Positions 8,736 through 17,843 of a stretch of DNA of 64,000 bases are shown here, in pieces. Position 1 is the first letter of the stretch; every line of letters starts with the position of its first letter. The stretch is from Paracoccus hibiscisoli (lineage in GTDB: Bacteria; Pseudomonadota; Alphaproteobacteria; Rhodobacterales; Rhodobacteraceae), in contig NZ_SUNH01000011.1 in the NCBI RefSeq assembly GCF_005048265.1, forward strand, positions 1 through 64,000, read 5' to 3'. The notes below the pieces were generated by a model that searched no databases, was not told where the DNA came from, and saw nothing but the letters and a program-made list of their open reading frames with translations. Position numbers and translations under genes: made by a program.

Positions 8736-9914
8736 GCGTCCATGCGAGGGCAGCAGCGTCTCAATCAGATCGACGGCGCCTGCGGCACGGGGCCAGGCGG
8801 CCGATTGCCGGGCGAACCGATGCGCGCGGTCGCGGAACGTCCGGTCGGCCAACAGGCGGCGCAGGGCCGCCAGAATGCGTGTTTCGATGGCGAAAGCGGG
8901 GGTCAGGCGCAGGCCGGTGCCGCTGGCCACGATGCGCGCGGCGACGCCGGGCTGATCGTTGGTCAGCGGCAAGGCCAGCATCGGGACGCCCTGTTCCAGA
9001 CACTCCATCGCGGTGTTCAGCCCGCCATGCGTCACGCACAGATCCGCCCGCGTCAGGATCGCGCGCTGCGGCACGAAATCGCGCACCCAGGTCGCGGGGA
9101 TACGGCGCGCCTGATCGGGCGTCAGCGCGCCGCCATGCGTGACCAGCACCTGCGCGCCCGCCCGCGTGCAGGCCCGCGCGATGCGCGACAGCAGCGCCAG
9201 CCGGTGCCCCTGCAGCGTGCCCAGGCTGACATAGATCAGCGGCCGGTCGGGGTCGGGGCGGATGTCATCGGGGAATGGCCCGGCCAGCGGCGGGCAGAAC
9301 AGCCCCGTATAGCGGATGCGATGACCGCCGAACGGGCGCGGATGATCGAACCCCGGCGCGGTCTGCGACAGGGTCATCAGGTCGGATACGCAATCGGTGA
9401 AATCGCGCCGATCCCCCAGGCCCCAGGCCGCCGACCAGGCGGTGATGACCCTTGATTGCGGCCCCATCACCCATTGCGCGATGCGCCGCGCGGTCTTCAG
9501 CCGTTCGATGGCGCGGGGCGAGGAGACCGGCGACCAGCCCAGGAACGGCAGCGGCAGGGTCGGCTCCGCATCAAAGGGCAGCGCGCAGGCGATCGACACC
9601 ATCGGCACGCCCAGATGCCGCGCCAGCAGGCCCGCGGCGGGTTCGGTCTGATCGCCCAGGATCAGATCGGGACGAAAGCGCGCGATCTGGGCCGGGCCGC
9701 TGCGGCACAGCGCATCAGTGCGCGCGGCGCCGATGCGGACCTCATGGCGCAGGCCCCGGCCGGTATCCGGGGGCGGGCCGGGCTGGGTCAGGGACCGGAC
9801 CTGATGCCCCCGCGCCCGCAAGGCGCAGGCCAGCGCGTCGAAGGCCTGCAGGTGGCTGTGATATGGCGGACAGATCAGCATCACGCGCGATCCGATCTGT
9901 TGGTGGTGGGCCAT
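8676..9914 (-). CDS. UDP-glycosyltransferase, CrtX-like
   Basis: GT1-family enzyme of about 412 aa. The N-terminal half opens with VMLICPPYHSHLQAFDALAC. The C-terminal half holds the nucleotide-sugar site: LIYVSLGTLQGHRLALLSRI, then VRDFVPQRAILTRADLCVTH and GGLNTAMECLEQGVPMLALP with NDQPG. This matches MGT/zeaxanthin glucosyltransferase (CrtX) proteins of carotenoid-producing bacteria, but no other crt gene lies in the window, so the acceptor is uncertain. Start 9914 (MAHHQQIG) is preferred to an ATG 13 codons upstream. The 3' end overlaps the DUF2585 gene. Confidence 0.7.
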   Translation of the reverse strand: MAHHQQIGSRVMLICPPYHSHLQAFDALACALRARGHQVRSLTQPGPPPDTGRGLRHEVRIGAARTDALCRSGPAQIARFRPDLILGDQTEPAAGLLARHLGVPMVSIACALPFDAEPTLPLPFLGWSPVSSPRAIERLKTARRIAQWVMGPQSRVITAWSAAWGLGDRRDFTDCVSDLMTLSQTAPGFDHPRPFGGHRIRYTGLFCPPLAGPFPDDIRPDPDRPLIYVSLGTLQGHRLALLSRIARACTRAGAQVLVTHGGALTPDQARRIPATWVRDFVPQRAILTRADLCVTHGGLNTAMECLEQGVPMLALPLTNDQPGVAARIVASGTGLRLTPAFAIETRILAALRRLLADRTFRDRAHRFARQSAAWPRAAGAVDLIETLLPSHGRSDELAHGTQGRDRKAVVDP

Positions 9915-10158
9915 CCTGCATTCCGTTCTTGCCGTGCCGTCGGGTATGAACACCGTGGCGAACCGCCGGGTTCAATCCAAGGGGATCAAACCGCACCATT
10001 GACAGGGCCGCCTCCTGCCCATCGATCGCCAGGTCGGGCATGCCCGAGGGGCATCGTCAACGCGATCCATCGGCCTTCGCGGCGGTGCGCCGCCATGGCA
10101 TGGGCGGCAGCAGCGGACACCGCCCATCCGGGACCGGACGGGCGGTGCCGGGTCGCGA

Positions 10159-11019
10159 TCAGCTGTCGCGGTCGTCGACGATGACCGTCAGTTCGTCGCC
10201 GTCGCGATGCAGGGCGACCACGTCCTGCGCATCATGGCCCGCATCCTCCAGGGCCTGCGTGACCTGCGGATGATCGGACAGCGCGGTGCGCATCGTGGTC
10301 AGGCTGTCGCCCGCCTGCTCCAGCGCCATGTCGATATCGCCGGGGGTGCCCATCGACATGCCCGCCGTATCGGTGCCGCCGCCCGTGGCCATGCCGTCTG
10401 CCATGCCCGCGGGCGCATCCGGAGCCGCGCCGGCCGAGGCGCCCGACCCCTGGGTCTGCGGGGCGCCATCGCCCGCGATCTCGTTCGTGGTCTGGCCGCC
10501 GGTCAGGGGCGGGGTGCCGGTGTCGGCGGTGGACAGCGCGCCGCCGCCCTGCTGCTCCAGCGCGCTCAGCGGGGTGACGGTGATCGTCGTATCCTCGCCC
10601 ACGCCCGTCAGCTGATCGCTGAAGTCGCGGCCCGATTGCAGGTCGGCCACGACCCGCTGATAGGTCAGCTGATCCATGTCGGCGGAACTGCCCGACTGCG
10701 CGGCAGAGCCGGTATTCTCTCCGCTGCCCATCGGGGTGTCGATGGCGGGGGAGTCGCCTTCGGTTCCGGTGGTTTCCATATCGGTCTGATCCATCCCGGT
10801 GCCGGTCTGACCCGCGTCCGGCATCGCGTCGGTGCCGGGGGCCGCGCCGTCCATCCCCGGCGTTTCGGGGGCGGCGGTTTCGGGGGCTGTGGTCCCCGCC
10901 CCGGTCGCGTCGCCTGCGGGCGGCGGGGTCTGCGCCAAGGCGGGCAGGGTCATGGCGGGGACGGCCAAAGCGGCGGCCACGATGGCGGCACGGCTGGTCT
11001 GTGTCAGGGCGTTGGTCAT
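10159..11019 (-). CDS. Secreted low-complexity protein of unknown function
   Basis: A 286-residue protein with a Sec signal (IVAAALAVPAMTLPALAQ). The long disordered body is made of Thr, Gly, Ala, Asp, Pro and Met (for example GTTAPETAAPETPGMDGAAP). A short structured segment, DQLTYQRVVADLQSGRDFSD, resembles repeats in periplasmic PRC-barrel-adjacent proteins, and the tail is VVALHRDGDELTVIVDD. The start ATG at 11019 follows GGAGGA. It is divergent from the ferritin-like/catalase operon and has its own EcfG-type promoter, so an envelope role under stress is likely. No function can be named. Confidence 0.7.
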   Translation of the reverse strand: MTNALTQTSRAAIVAAALAVPAMTLPALAQTPPPAGDATGAGTTAPETAAPETPGMDGAAPGTDAMPDAGQTGTGMDQTDMETTGTEGDSPAIDTPMGSGENTGSAAQSGSSADMDQLTYQRVVADLQSGRDFSDQLTGVGEDTTITVTPLSALEQQGGGALSTADTGTPPLTGGQTTNEIAGDGAPQTQGSGASAGAAPDAPAGMADGMATGGGTDTAGMSMGTPGDIDMALEQAGDSLTTMRTALSDHPQVTQALEDAGHDAQDVVALHRDGDELTVIVDDRDS

Positions 11020-11070
11020 GGGGTCCTCCTCAGGGTTCGTGGTGCGGCATTTGCCACTTGGAGCGGTCCC

Positions 11071-11095
11071 AACCGGGAGGGTGCGGGGATGTTCC
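11071..11095 (-). promoter_or_regulatory. EcfG-type stress promoter for the secreted protein
   Basis: On the minus strand GGAAC (11095-11091), 16 bases, GGTT (11074-11071), about 52 bases upstream of the ATG at 11019. It has the same -35 and -10 sequences and spacing as the promoter at 11194-11218, which drives the opposite gene. Confidence 0.65.
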
Positions 11096-11193
11096 AGGAT
11101 TATCGCATAATGCCTGCACATAGCCGCGTGAGATGCCCCCGGACCCGCGCCCCCAGCCCGCCCGTGGTGATTGTGGTCTTCTGACGTCCTTCT

Positions 11194-11218
11194 GGAACAT
11201 ATGGGTGTTCTGCCGGTT
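11194..11218 (+). promoter_or_regulatory. EcfG-type stress promoter for the ferritin-like/catalase operon
   Basis: GGAAC (11194-11198), 16 bases, GGTT (11215-11218), with the ATG 31 bases further on. Matches the general-stress sigma (EcfG) promoter of alphaproteobacteria. The genes downstream (YciE-like and Mn-catalase) are typical members of that regulon. Confidence 0.7.
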
Positions 11219-11248
11219 CAGCGGCCCCATCGCCAAAGGAGACGCATC

Positions 11249-11746
11249 ATGGCCGAGCAGACATTGGACACGCTGTTCCACGAGACGCTGAAGGACATCT
11301 ATTACGCCGAACGCAAGATCGCGACGGCGCTGCGCAAGATGGCGCGGGCGGCCCAGGACCCCGACCTCAAAGCCGCCTTCGAGACCCATGAGCAGGAGAC
11401 GCAGGCGCAATACGAGCGTCTGACCGAGGTCTTCGACGCCATCGGCAAGAAGCCCCGCGGCAAGACCTGCGACGCCATCGAGGGCATCATCGCCGAGGGC
11501 CAGGAGATCATGGACGAGTTCAAGGGCAGCCCCGCCCTGGATGCGGGCCTTTTGGCCGCGGCCCAGGCCGTCGAGCATTACGAGATCGCCCGCTATGGCA
11601 CGCTGAAGGCCTGGGCCGCGCAGCTGGGGCTGGCCGACGCCGAACGCCTGCTGGACCAGACCCTGCAGGAGGAGGCCGCCACCGACGAGATCCTGACCCG
11701 GCTGGCCGAGACGGTGATCAACGCCGCAGCCCAGGCCCCCGCCTGA
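11249..11746 (+). CDS. DUF892 / YciE ferritin-like protein
   Basis: A 165-residue four-helix protein. The DUF892 start LDTLFHETLKDIYYAERKIA and two carboxylate/His motifs (AAFETHEQETQAQYERL and AQAVEHYEIARYGTLKAWA) fit a ferritin-like di-metal fold. YciE-type proteins are induced by stress; their reaction is not established. AAAGGAG lies before the ATG. It is the first gene of an operon with manganese catalase (26 bases apart) and is preceded by an EcfG-type promoter. Confidence 0.85.
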   Translation: MAEQTLDTLFHETLKDIYYAERKIATALRKMARAAQDPDLKAAFETHEQETQAQYERLTEVFDAIGKKPRGKTCDAIEGIIAEGQEIMDEFKGSPALDAGLLAAAQAVEHYEIARYGTLKAWAAQLGLADAERLLDQTLQEEAATDEILTRLAETVINAAAQAPA

Positions 11747-11772
11747 TCAACCGCCCGTTTCCGGAGATTGCC

Positions 11773-12597
11773 ATGTTCTATACCGACAACAAGCTGCAAT
11801 ACCCCGTCCGCGTCGACAGCCCCGACCCGCTGTTCGCCCGCGCCCTGCAACAGGCCATCGGCGGCGTCGAGGGAGAGATCCGCGTCGCCATGCAGTATTT
11901 CTTTCAGGCCTGCGGGGCGCGGGGCGACGCCCGCTTTCGCGACCTGCTGATGAACACCGCCGCCGAAGAGCTGGGCCATATCGAGATGCTGGCCACCGCC
12001 GTCGCCCTGAACCTGGAGGGCGCGCCCCTGTCCCTGCAGGAGGAGGGCGCGCGCGACGCCGCGGTGGGCGCGGTGATGGGCGGCATGAACCTCAAGAACC
12101 TGCTGTCGGCGGGGCTGTCGGCCATGCCGGTGGACAGCGACGGGGTACCCTTCGACATGTCCCACATCTATGCCAGCGGCAATATCGCCGCCGACATGAC
12201 CGCCAACATCGCCGCCGAATCGACCGGGCGCACGCTGGCCGCGCGGCTGTGGGGGATGACCGATGACGCGGGCATGAAGGACATGCTGTCCTATCTGATC
12301 GCGCGCGACACCATGCACCAGAACCAGTGGATGGCCGCGCTGGAGGAGCTGGGCGGGGCGGCGGGCGCCTTCCCCATCCCCAACAGCGTCCCCCCCGAAG
12401 CCGAGCAGGCCGAGTTCAGCTATGCCTATCTGGGCTTTCAGGCCGATGGCAGCGAGCCGGCCGCCGGCCGCTGGTCCGAGGGCGCATCCCCCGACGGCAA
12501 GGGCCGCTTTGCCACGCAACCCCTCGCAGCCCTGGGCCAGACCCCCGACCTGGGCCCCGCCAGACCCGGCAGCGGCGCGCAGTCTGAGCAGATGTGA
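11773..12597 (+). CDS. Manganese catalase
   Basis: A 274-residue non-heme catalase that dismutates hydrogen peroxide at a di-Mn site. The metal-ligand helices are visible: GGVEGEIRVAMQYFFQA, NTAAEELGHIEMLATAV, GNIAADMTANIAAESTG, and LIARDTMHQNQWMAALEELG. The C-terminal tail after FSYAYLGFQ is family-typical. Operon with the YciE-like gene. A hairpin follows (12604-12633). Confidence 0.9.
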   Translation: MFYTDNKLQYPVRVDSPDPLFARALQQAIGGVEGEIRVAMQYFFQACGARGDARFRDLLMNTAAEELGHIEMLATAVALNLEGAPLSLQEEGARDAAVGAVMGGMNLKNLLSAGLSAMPVDSDGVPFDMSHIYASGNIAADMTANIAAESTGRTLAARLWGMTDDAGMKDMLSYLIARDTMHQNQWMAALEELGGAAGAFPIPNSVPPEAEQAEFSYAYLGFQADGSEPAAGRWSEGASPDGKGRFATQPLAALGQTPDLGPARPGSGAQSEQM

Positions 12598-12603
12598 CCC
12601 AAA

Positions 12604-12633
12604 CCCCCCGGGCGACCAACGCCGCCCGGGGGG
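12604..12633. terminator. Hairpin between katN-type catalase and betC
   Basis: An 11-bp GC stem, CCCCCCGGGCG (604-614 of the 12-kb block) against CGCCCGGGGGG (623-633), loop of 8, between two convergent genes. No T-tract follows, but the place and strength suggest a bidirectional terminator. Confidence 0.6.
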
Positions 12634-12650
12634 ATCACGACGCCCGCAGG

Positions 12651-14156
12651 CTATTCGCCGCGCGGATAGCGCTTGGTCTCCTCCAGCACGTTCAGGTCCA
12701 TGTGGTTGCGCATGTAGCGTTCCGACGCCTTCTGCAGGGGCTGGTGGTCCCAGGGGTAATAGGCGCCGTTGCGCAGGGCCTCATAGACGATCTGGCGCCG
12801 CGCCTGGCTTTCGCGGACCTGGGCGTCGAAACGCTCCAGGCTCCAACGCTCCTGGGCCATCGCGGTCAGCCGCGCCAGCGTGTCGGCATGGGCGGGGTCG
12901 GTCGCCAGGTTCACCCGTTCCTGCGGGTCGGTGGACAGATCGAACAGCATCGGCGGATCGGCGGCGCAGAGCGTCAGCTTCCACGGCCCGTCGCGCAGGC
13001 CCACCAGCGGCGTGATCGAGCCTTCGGCCGCATATTCCATCGGCACCGGCCCACGCGCCGCCCCGGTCGTGGCCAGGGGCGCCAGATCGCGCCCGTCGGT
13101 CCAGCGCGCCAGAGCGGCGATATCCAGCCCCGCCAGTCCCGCCAGCGTTGGCACCACGTCCAGGGTCGAGACCGGCGCCTCGACCAGCCCCGGCTGCCAG
13201 CCGGGCGCTGCGATCATCAGCGGCACCCGGGCCGAGCCTTCGAAAAAGCTCATCTTGAACCATAGCCCGCGTTCGCCCAGCATGTCGCCATGGTCGCTGA
13301 CGAACAGGACGATCGTGTCCTGATCCATCCGCCCGCGGGCCAGCACGTCCAGGATCTCTCCGATCTTGTCATCGACATAGGAGATGCTGGCGAAATAGCC
13401 CTGTCGCGCGCGGCGCACATCCTGGGGCGTGATGGAGAAGGCTGCGTGATCGCAGGCCTCCATCAGGCGGCGGGAATGGGGGTCGGGGTCGATGTCGGGC
13501 AGGTCCGGGTCCAGCGCCGGGCAATCGTCATACAGATCCCAGAACCGGCGGCGCGCGACATAGGGGTCGTGCGGGTGGGTAAAGCTGACCGTCAGGCACC
13601 AGGGCCGGTCGTCCTGACGGCGCGACAGATCGTACAGTTTCTGCACCGCGTGATGGGCGACGTCGTCGTCATATTCCATCTGGTTGGTGATCTCGGCCAC
13701 GCCCGCGCCGGTGACCGAGCCCAGATTGTGATACCACCAGTCGATGCGTTCGCCCGGTTTGGTGTAATCCGGGGTCCAGCCGAAATCGGCGGGATAGATG
13801 TCGGTGGTCAGCCGCTCCTCGAACCCGTGCAGCTGGTCGGGGCCGACGAAATGCATCTTGCCCGACAGCGCGGTGTGATAGCCCGCGCGGCGCAGGTGGT
13901 GGGCATAGGTCGGGATGTCGGACACGAATTCGGCCGCGTTGTCATAGACCCGGGTGCGGCTTGGCAACTGCCCCGACATGAAGCTGGCGCGGGCGGGCGC
14001 GCAAAGCGGGCTGGCGGTATAGGCGTTGGCAAAGCGCGTGGACCGCGCCGCCAGCGCGCGCAGGTGCGGGGTGTGCAGGAAATCGGCCGGGCCGTCGGGA
14101 AACAGCGTTCCGTTCAGCTGATCGACCATCAGGATCAGGATATTGGGACGGGTCAT
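12651..14156 (-). CDS. betC: Choline-sulfatase
   Basis: A 501-residue type I sulfatase that hydrolyses choline-O-sulfate to choline and sulfate. It has NILILMVDQLNGTLFPDGPA with the first metal ligands. The sulfatase signature is SPLCAPARASFMSGQLPSRT; the Cys in CxPxR is the residue converted to formylglycine. GYHTALSGKMHFVGPDQLHG follows, and the second metal site is FVSDHGDMLGERGLWFKMSF. The C-terminus (YPWDHQPLQKASERYMRNHM) is the choline-sulfatase type. It is followed upstream in the same direction by choX, with a LysR gene divergent, so the group forms a choline-sulfate use module. Confidence 0.93.
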   Translation of the reverse strand: MTRPNILILMVDQLNGTLFPDGPADFLHTPHLRALAARSTRFANAYTASPLCAPARASFMSGQLPSRTRVYDNAAEFVSDIPTYAHHLRRAGYHTALSGKMHFVGPDQLHGFEERLTTDIYPADFGWTPDYTKPGERIDWWYHNLGSVTGAGVAEITNQMEYDDDVAHHAVQKLYDLSRRQDDRPWCLTVSFTHPHDPYVARRRFWDLYDDCPALDPDLPDIDPDPHSRRLMEACDHAAFSITPQDVRRARQGYFASISYVDDKIGEILDVLARGRMDQDTIVLFVSDHGDMLGERGLWFKMSFFEGSARVPLMIAAPGWQPGLVEAPVSTLDVVPTLAGLAGLDIAALARWTDGRDLAPLATTGAARGPVPMEYAAEGSITPLVGLRDGPWKLTLCAADPPMLFDLSTDPQERVNLATDPAHADTLARLTAMAQERWSLERFDAQVRESQARRQIVYEALRNGAYYPWDHQPLQKASERYMRNHMDLNVLEETKRYPRGE

Positions 14157-14165
14157 TGCGCGGCG

Positions 14166-15113
14166 TTACAACCCAAGCGCCTGCCGCACGGCGGGTTCCG
14201 CGGGCTGGCCGTCCAGCGTGGTCACGCCTTCCAGCCAGGGGGTCAGCGTGTCGGGATGAGCCGCCAGCCAGTCGCGCGCCGCATCCGCCGCGTCGGTGCC
14301 GTCCAGGATCTCGCCCATCAGGGCGTTCTCCATCTCGATGTCGAAGGTCATGTTGGACATCAGCGCGGCCACGTTCGGGCAGGCCTCGGACCAGCCGGTG
14401 CGGGCCAGGGTATAGACCTCGGCGCCGCCGAAATCAGGGCCGAAGTAATCGTCACCGCCCGCCAGGTATTCGATGTCGAAATTGGCGTTCATGGGGTGGG
14501 GCGCCCAGGCCAGGAACACGATGCCCTGCTGGTTGCGGCCCATCCGGGCGACCTGCGCCAGCATGGCCTGTTCGCCCGATTCCACCAGCTCCCAATCGCC
14601 CAGGCCGAATTCGTCGGCGGCGATCATCTGGGCGATGGACTGGTTGGCGGGGGCGCCCGGCTCGATCCCGTGGATCTTGCGATCGAACGCCTCGGCATGG
14701 GCGTCCAGATCGGCCAGGCTGCGGATGCCCTGTTCGGCCATATAGGCGGGCACGGCCAGGGTGAACTTGGCCCCGGTCAGGTTGCGGTTCAGGATCTCGA
14801 TGGCGTTTTCGGATTGCAGGTCGTCGATGAAGGCCGTCTGCGCGGGCATCCAGTTGCCCAGGAACACGTCGATCTCTCCGCTTTTCATCGATTCATAGCC
14901 GATGGGCACCGACAGAAAGCTGACCTGGGGCTGATAGCCCAGGGCCTCCAGCACGACGCTGGCCACCCCGTTGGTGGCGTTGATGTCGGTCCAGTTGGGG
15001 TCCGACAGACGGACAGTGCTGCACGCCGCGTCATCGGCGGCGGCGGCGATCCCGGCGCTGCTCAGGACGGCGGCGGCGGCCAGCAGGGCGGTCAGGCGTG
15101 TTCCGGTTTTCAT
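14166..15113 (-). CDS. choX: Choline-binding protein of an ABC transporter (ChoX-like)
   Basis: A 315-residue periplasmic OpuAC-type binding protein with signal peptide LTALLAAAAVLSSAGIAAAA. Aromatic and acidic residues expected for choline capture are in place: LSDPNWTDINATNG, DVFLGNWMPAQ, VPAYMAEQG and FLAWAPHPMNANFD. Start 15113 is preceded by AAGGGA; an ATG seven codons upstream is less likely. The permease and ATPase genes (choW, choV) that usually follow are absent here, and betC follows instead. The protein must use a membrane complex encoded elsewhere or be an orphan. Confidence 0.88.
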   Translation of the reverse strand: MKTGTRLTALLAAAAVLSSAGIAAAADDAACSTVRLSDPNWTDINATNGVASVVLEALGYQPQVSFLSVPIGYESMKSGEIDVFLGNWMPAQTAFIDDLQSENAIEILNRNLTGAKFTLAVPAYMAEQGIRSLADLDAHAEAFDRKIHGIEPGAPANQSIAQMIAADEFGLGDWELVESGEQAMLAQVARMGRNQQGIVFLAWAPHPMNANFDIEYLAGGDDYFGPDFGGAEVYTLARTGWSEACPNVAALMSNMTFDIEMENALMGEILDGTDAADAARDWLAAHPDTLTPWLEGVTTLDGQPAEPAVRQALGL

Positions 15114-15138
15114 CTCGCGTCCCTTGGCAATCATGATT

Positions 15139-15157
15139 ATGGCTTATGGAAGACCAT
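15139..15157. promoter_or_regulatory. Candidate LysR operator between choX and its regulator
   Basis: ATGG (15139-15142), 11 bases, CCAT (15154-15157): an inverted repeat containing the T-N11-A pattern of LysR sites, midway between the divergent choX and LysR genes. Inferred from position and symmetry only. Confidence 0.4.
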
Positions 15158-15217
15158 TAGACCCAGCTTGTATACCGGGATTCTGTTCATGCGGGCCATA
15201 AAGGACCTTGATACCGG

Positions 15218-16117
15218 ATGAGGGATGTCGATCTGGGCTGGCAGCGCGTCTTTGTCGAGGTCGCCCGCAGCGGCACCCTGTCCGAGGCCGCGCGGCGGCT
15301 GAACCTGACCCAGACCGCCGTCAGCTATCAGATCCGCCGGGCCGAGGATCAGTTCGGCACGCCACTGCTGCACCGCCTGCCGCGCGGCGTGATCCCGACC
15401 GAGACGCGCGCGCGGTTGCTGCAGATCCTGTCCGACAGCGTGGCCCAGATCGACCAGCTGGCCGCCCATACGCGCAAGGCCCGCGCGCCGACGGTGCTGC
15501 GCCTGCATACCGATTTCGCGCTGTCGGCGCTGTGGCTGATTCCGCGCATCCACGGGTTCCGCGCCTCCCATCCGGAATACGACCTGCAGATCATCGCGTC
15601 GCAGCATACCGACCTGGCGCAGCTGCAGGACGGCGATCTGGCGGCGGTGTTCGGGACGGCGGCGGCCCTGCCGCCGGACACGCCGCTGCTGCTGCCGGAA
15701 CGTGTGGTGGCGGTTTGCGCGCCAGGGCTGGCGGGGGCGTCGCTGGCGCGGGGCGACCTGATCCATCTGGACAGCACTGCGACCGCGCCCTGGTTCGACT
15801 GGCCCGGCTATCTGGCGGCGATCGGGGTGGCGCGCGACATGGGTGGCGACGGGGTCAGTGGCGGGGGCGGGCATCTGCGCTGCAACACCTATTCGCTGGT
15901 GATCGAGGCCGCGCTGGCCGGGCAGGGCATCGCACTTGGCTGGCGGGGGCTGGTCGATCCGCTGCTGGCCGAGGGGCGGCTGATCGAGGCCGGGCCGCAG
16001 ATCGCCGCCCCCGATCGCGGCTATTTCCTGACCGGCGCCCCGGCGGGGGGGCCGGGGCAGGACCGGCTGAAGGCGTGGTTGATGGCGCAGCGCGCCCCGT
16101 CAGGCCCGCCCGTCTGA
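15218..16117 (+). CDS. LysR-family regulator of choline-sulfate use
   Basis: A 299-residue LysR protein. The N-terminal HTH is WQRVFVEVARSGTLSEAARR with LNLTQTAVSYQIRRAE, followed by a periplasmic-binding-like effector domain (VLRLHTDFALSALWLIPRIH). It is divergent from choX-betC, the usual place of the choline-sulfate-dependent activator. Its last 18 bases overlap the convergent BCCT carrier gene. Confidence 0.85.
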   Translation: MRDVDLGWQRVFVEVARSGTLSEAARRLNLTQTAVSYQIRRAEDQFGTPLLHRLPRGVIPTETRARLLQILSDSVAQIDQLAAHTRKARAPTVLRLHTDFALSALWLIPRIHGFRASHPEYDLQIIASQHTDLAQLQDGDLAAVFGTAAALPPDTPLLLPERVVAVCAPGLAGASLARGDLIHLDSTATAPWFDWPGYLAAIGVARDMGGDGVSGGGGHLRCNTYSLVIEAALAGQGIALGWRGLVDPLLAEGRLIEAGPQIAAPDRGYFLTGAPAGGPGQDRLKAWLMAQRAPSGPPV

Positions 16118-17758
16118 GCCGCGCTGCGCCTCGTCCGGGTCCGAGGGGGCGAATTCGCTGAGGCTGGGGCGCTTGCCGATGGTGATGTGGTCGATCTCCT
16201 CGGCGGCGAAACCGCGGATCAGGGCGGGGATCATCATCGACACCAGCAGGAAGATGGGCAGGCCGACCACGGTGATCACCTCCTGCAGGGCGGTCAGCCC
16301 GGCCTCTCCGGCCAGCAGGATCAGGGTGGCGGCGATGGCGCCCTCGGCCAGGCCCCAGAAGACGCGCTGGCGCACGGGGCCGGGTTCGGCGGTGCCGCTG
16401 CACAGCATGTCCACCACTAGCGACGCCGAATCCGACGAGGTCGCGAAGAAGATCGCGACGATCAGCACCGCCAGCCCCTGGATCAGCGGCGCCCAGGGCA
16501 GCTCGGCAAAGAACGCGAACATCGCCAGCGGCACGGATTCGGACACCGCCGCGCTGATATTGCCCGCCCCGTCCCCCAGGGCGGCGCGGGCGGCCAGGCC
16601 CAGCCCGTCCATCTGCATCGCCTGCCAGCCAAAGATCGCGAACCAGATCACCGTGAACAGCGACGGCGCCAGCAGCACGCCGAACACGAATTCCCGCACC
16701 GTCCGCCCGCGCGAGATGCGGGCCACGAACAGCCCGATGAAGGGCGACCAGGTCACCGTCCAGGCCCAGTAGAACACCGTCCAGTCGCCCTGCCAGCCCC
16801 AATCGCCGGTATTCATCCCCTCGCCATGCAGCATGTCGTTCCAGAACGCCAGGCGCGGCAGGTTGGACAGATAGAGGCCCACCGTCTCGACCATGCCGCG
16901 CAGCAGGAACAGCGTCGATCCGGTCACCAGCACAAAGACCATCAGCCCGACCGCCATGCCGATATTGATGTTCGACAGCAGCTTCACCCCCCGGTCCAGC
17001 CCCGCCACGATCGAGATGGTCGCGACGATGGTCAGGCTGCCCAAGATGGCCAGGCGCAGCGCGGTGTCGTCGGTCCAGCCGAACAGCGCCGACAGGCCCG
17101 CCGCCACCTGCGACGACCCCAGCCCAAGCGACACCGCCACCCCGAACAACGTCCCCAGGATGGACACGATGTCGATGGTCTTGCCGATGGGGCCGTGGAT
17201 GCCCTCGCGCAGCAGCGGGTAGAAGACCGAGCTGACCCGCACCGGCAGGTCATAGCGGTTGATGAAATAGGCGAAGGCCAGACCCGGCAGCGCAAAGATG
17301 GTCCAGGTGTGCAGCGCCAGATGATAGAGCGAGATCGAGATCGCGTCCTGCGCCGCCTGCAGGGTAAAGGGCTCGACCCCCGGCAAAGGCGGCGACTGGT
17401 AATGGCTGATGGGTTCCGCCACGCCCCAGAACATCAGCACCGTCCCGATGCCGCCCGCGAACAGCATCGTGAACCAGGACAGGTTGGTGTATTCGGGCCG
17501 GGAGTTGCGCGGCCCAAGGCGGATATGGCCGTGGCGCGACATGGCGGCATAGATCAGAAAGCCCAGCCAGACATTCACCGCCAGGATGAAGAACCAGCCC
17601 AGATTGGTCACGATCCAGGCCCGCCCTGCGGAAAACGCCCCCCCGATGGTTTCCGGCATCGCCACCAGCAAAACCACAAAGACCAGGCTGAGCCCCGCCG
17701 ATATGAAGAAGATCGTCGGATCGACCCTCAGCCCCAACCGCCGCGCCAGATTGTCCAT
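16100..17758 (-). CDS. BCCT-family choline/betaine transporter
   Basis: A 552-residue inner-membrane carrier with 12 expected spans. The signature segment is WTVFYWAWTVTWSPFIGLFV followed by ARISRGRTVREFVFG, and ALHTWTIFALPGLAFAYF and DTALRLAILGSLTIVATISI also match. BCCT carriers take up choline, glycine betaine or carnitine with Na+ or H+. Start 17758 (MDNLARRLG) gives normal length. Next to betC, choX and the LysR gene, it may import choline-sulfate, choline or betaine. The short C-terminal tail (FAPSDPDEAQRGSDGRA) differs from the long osmosensing tail of BetP. Confidence 0.88.
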   Translation of the reverse strand: MDNLARRLGLRVDPTIFFISAGLSLVFVVLLVAMPETIGGAFSAGRAWIVTNLGWFFILAVNVWLGFLIYAAMSRHGHIRLGPRNSRPEYTNLSWFTMLFAGGIGTVLMFWGVAEPISHYQSPPLPGVEPFTLQAAQDAISISLYHLALHTWTIFALPGLAFAYFINRYDLPVRVSSVFYPLLREGIHGPIGKTIDIVSILGTLFGVAVSLGLGSSQVAAGLSALFGWTDDTALRLAILGSLTIVATISIVAGLDRGVKLLSNINIGMAVGLMVFVLVTGSTLFLLRGMVETVGLYLSNLPRLAFWNDMLHGEGMNTGDWGWQGDWTVFYWAWTVTWSPFIGLFVARISRGRTVREFVFGVLLAPSLFTVIWFAIFGWQAMQMDGLGLAARAALGDGAGNISAAVSESVPLAMFAFFAELPWAPLIQGLAVLIVAIFFATSSDSASLVVDMLCSGTAEPGPVRQRVFWGLAEGAIAATLILLAGEAGLTALQEVITVVGLPIFLLVSMMIPALIRGFAAEEIDHITIGKRPSLSEFAPSDPDEAQRGSDGRA

Positions 17759-17843
17759 GCCCTGTCCCCGTTTCGTGCACTGTTCCGGGGCAAAGACATC
17801 AGGGACGCGGATCGTTCCACCCAAAGGTGCAGTAAAGAGGGCC

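Noticed and set aside
8676..9914. Part of a carotenoid gene cluster
   Set aside because: Only a CrtX-like glycosyltransferase is present; no other crt gene occurs in the window.
9960..9985. GGTTCAATCC resembling a tRNA T-loop
   Set aside because: No acceptor stem, D-arm or anticodon stem can be built around it.
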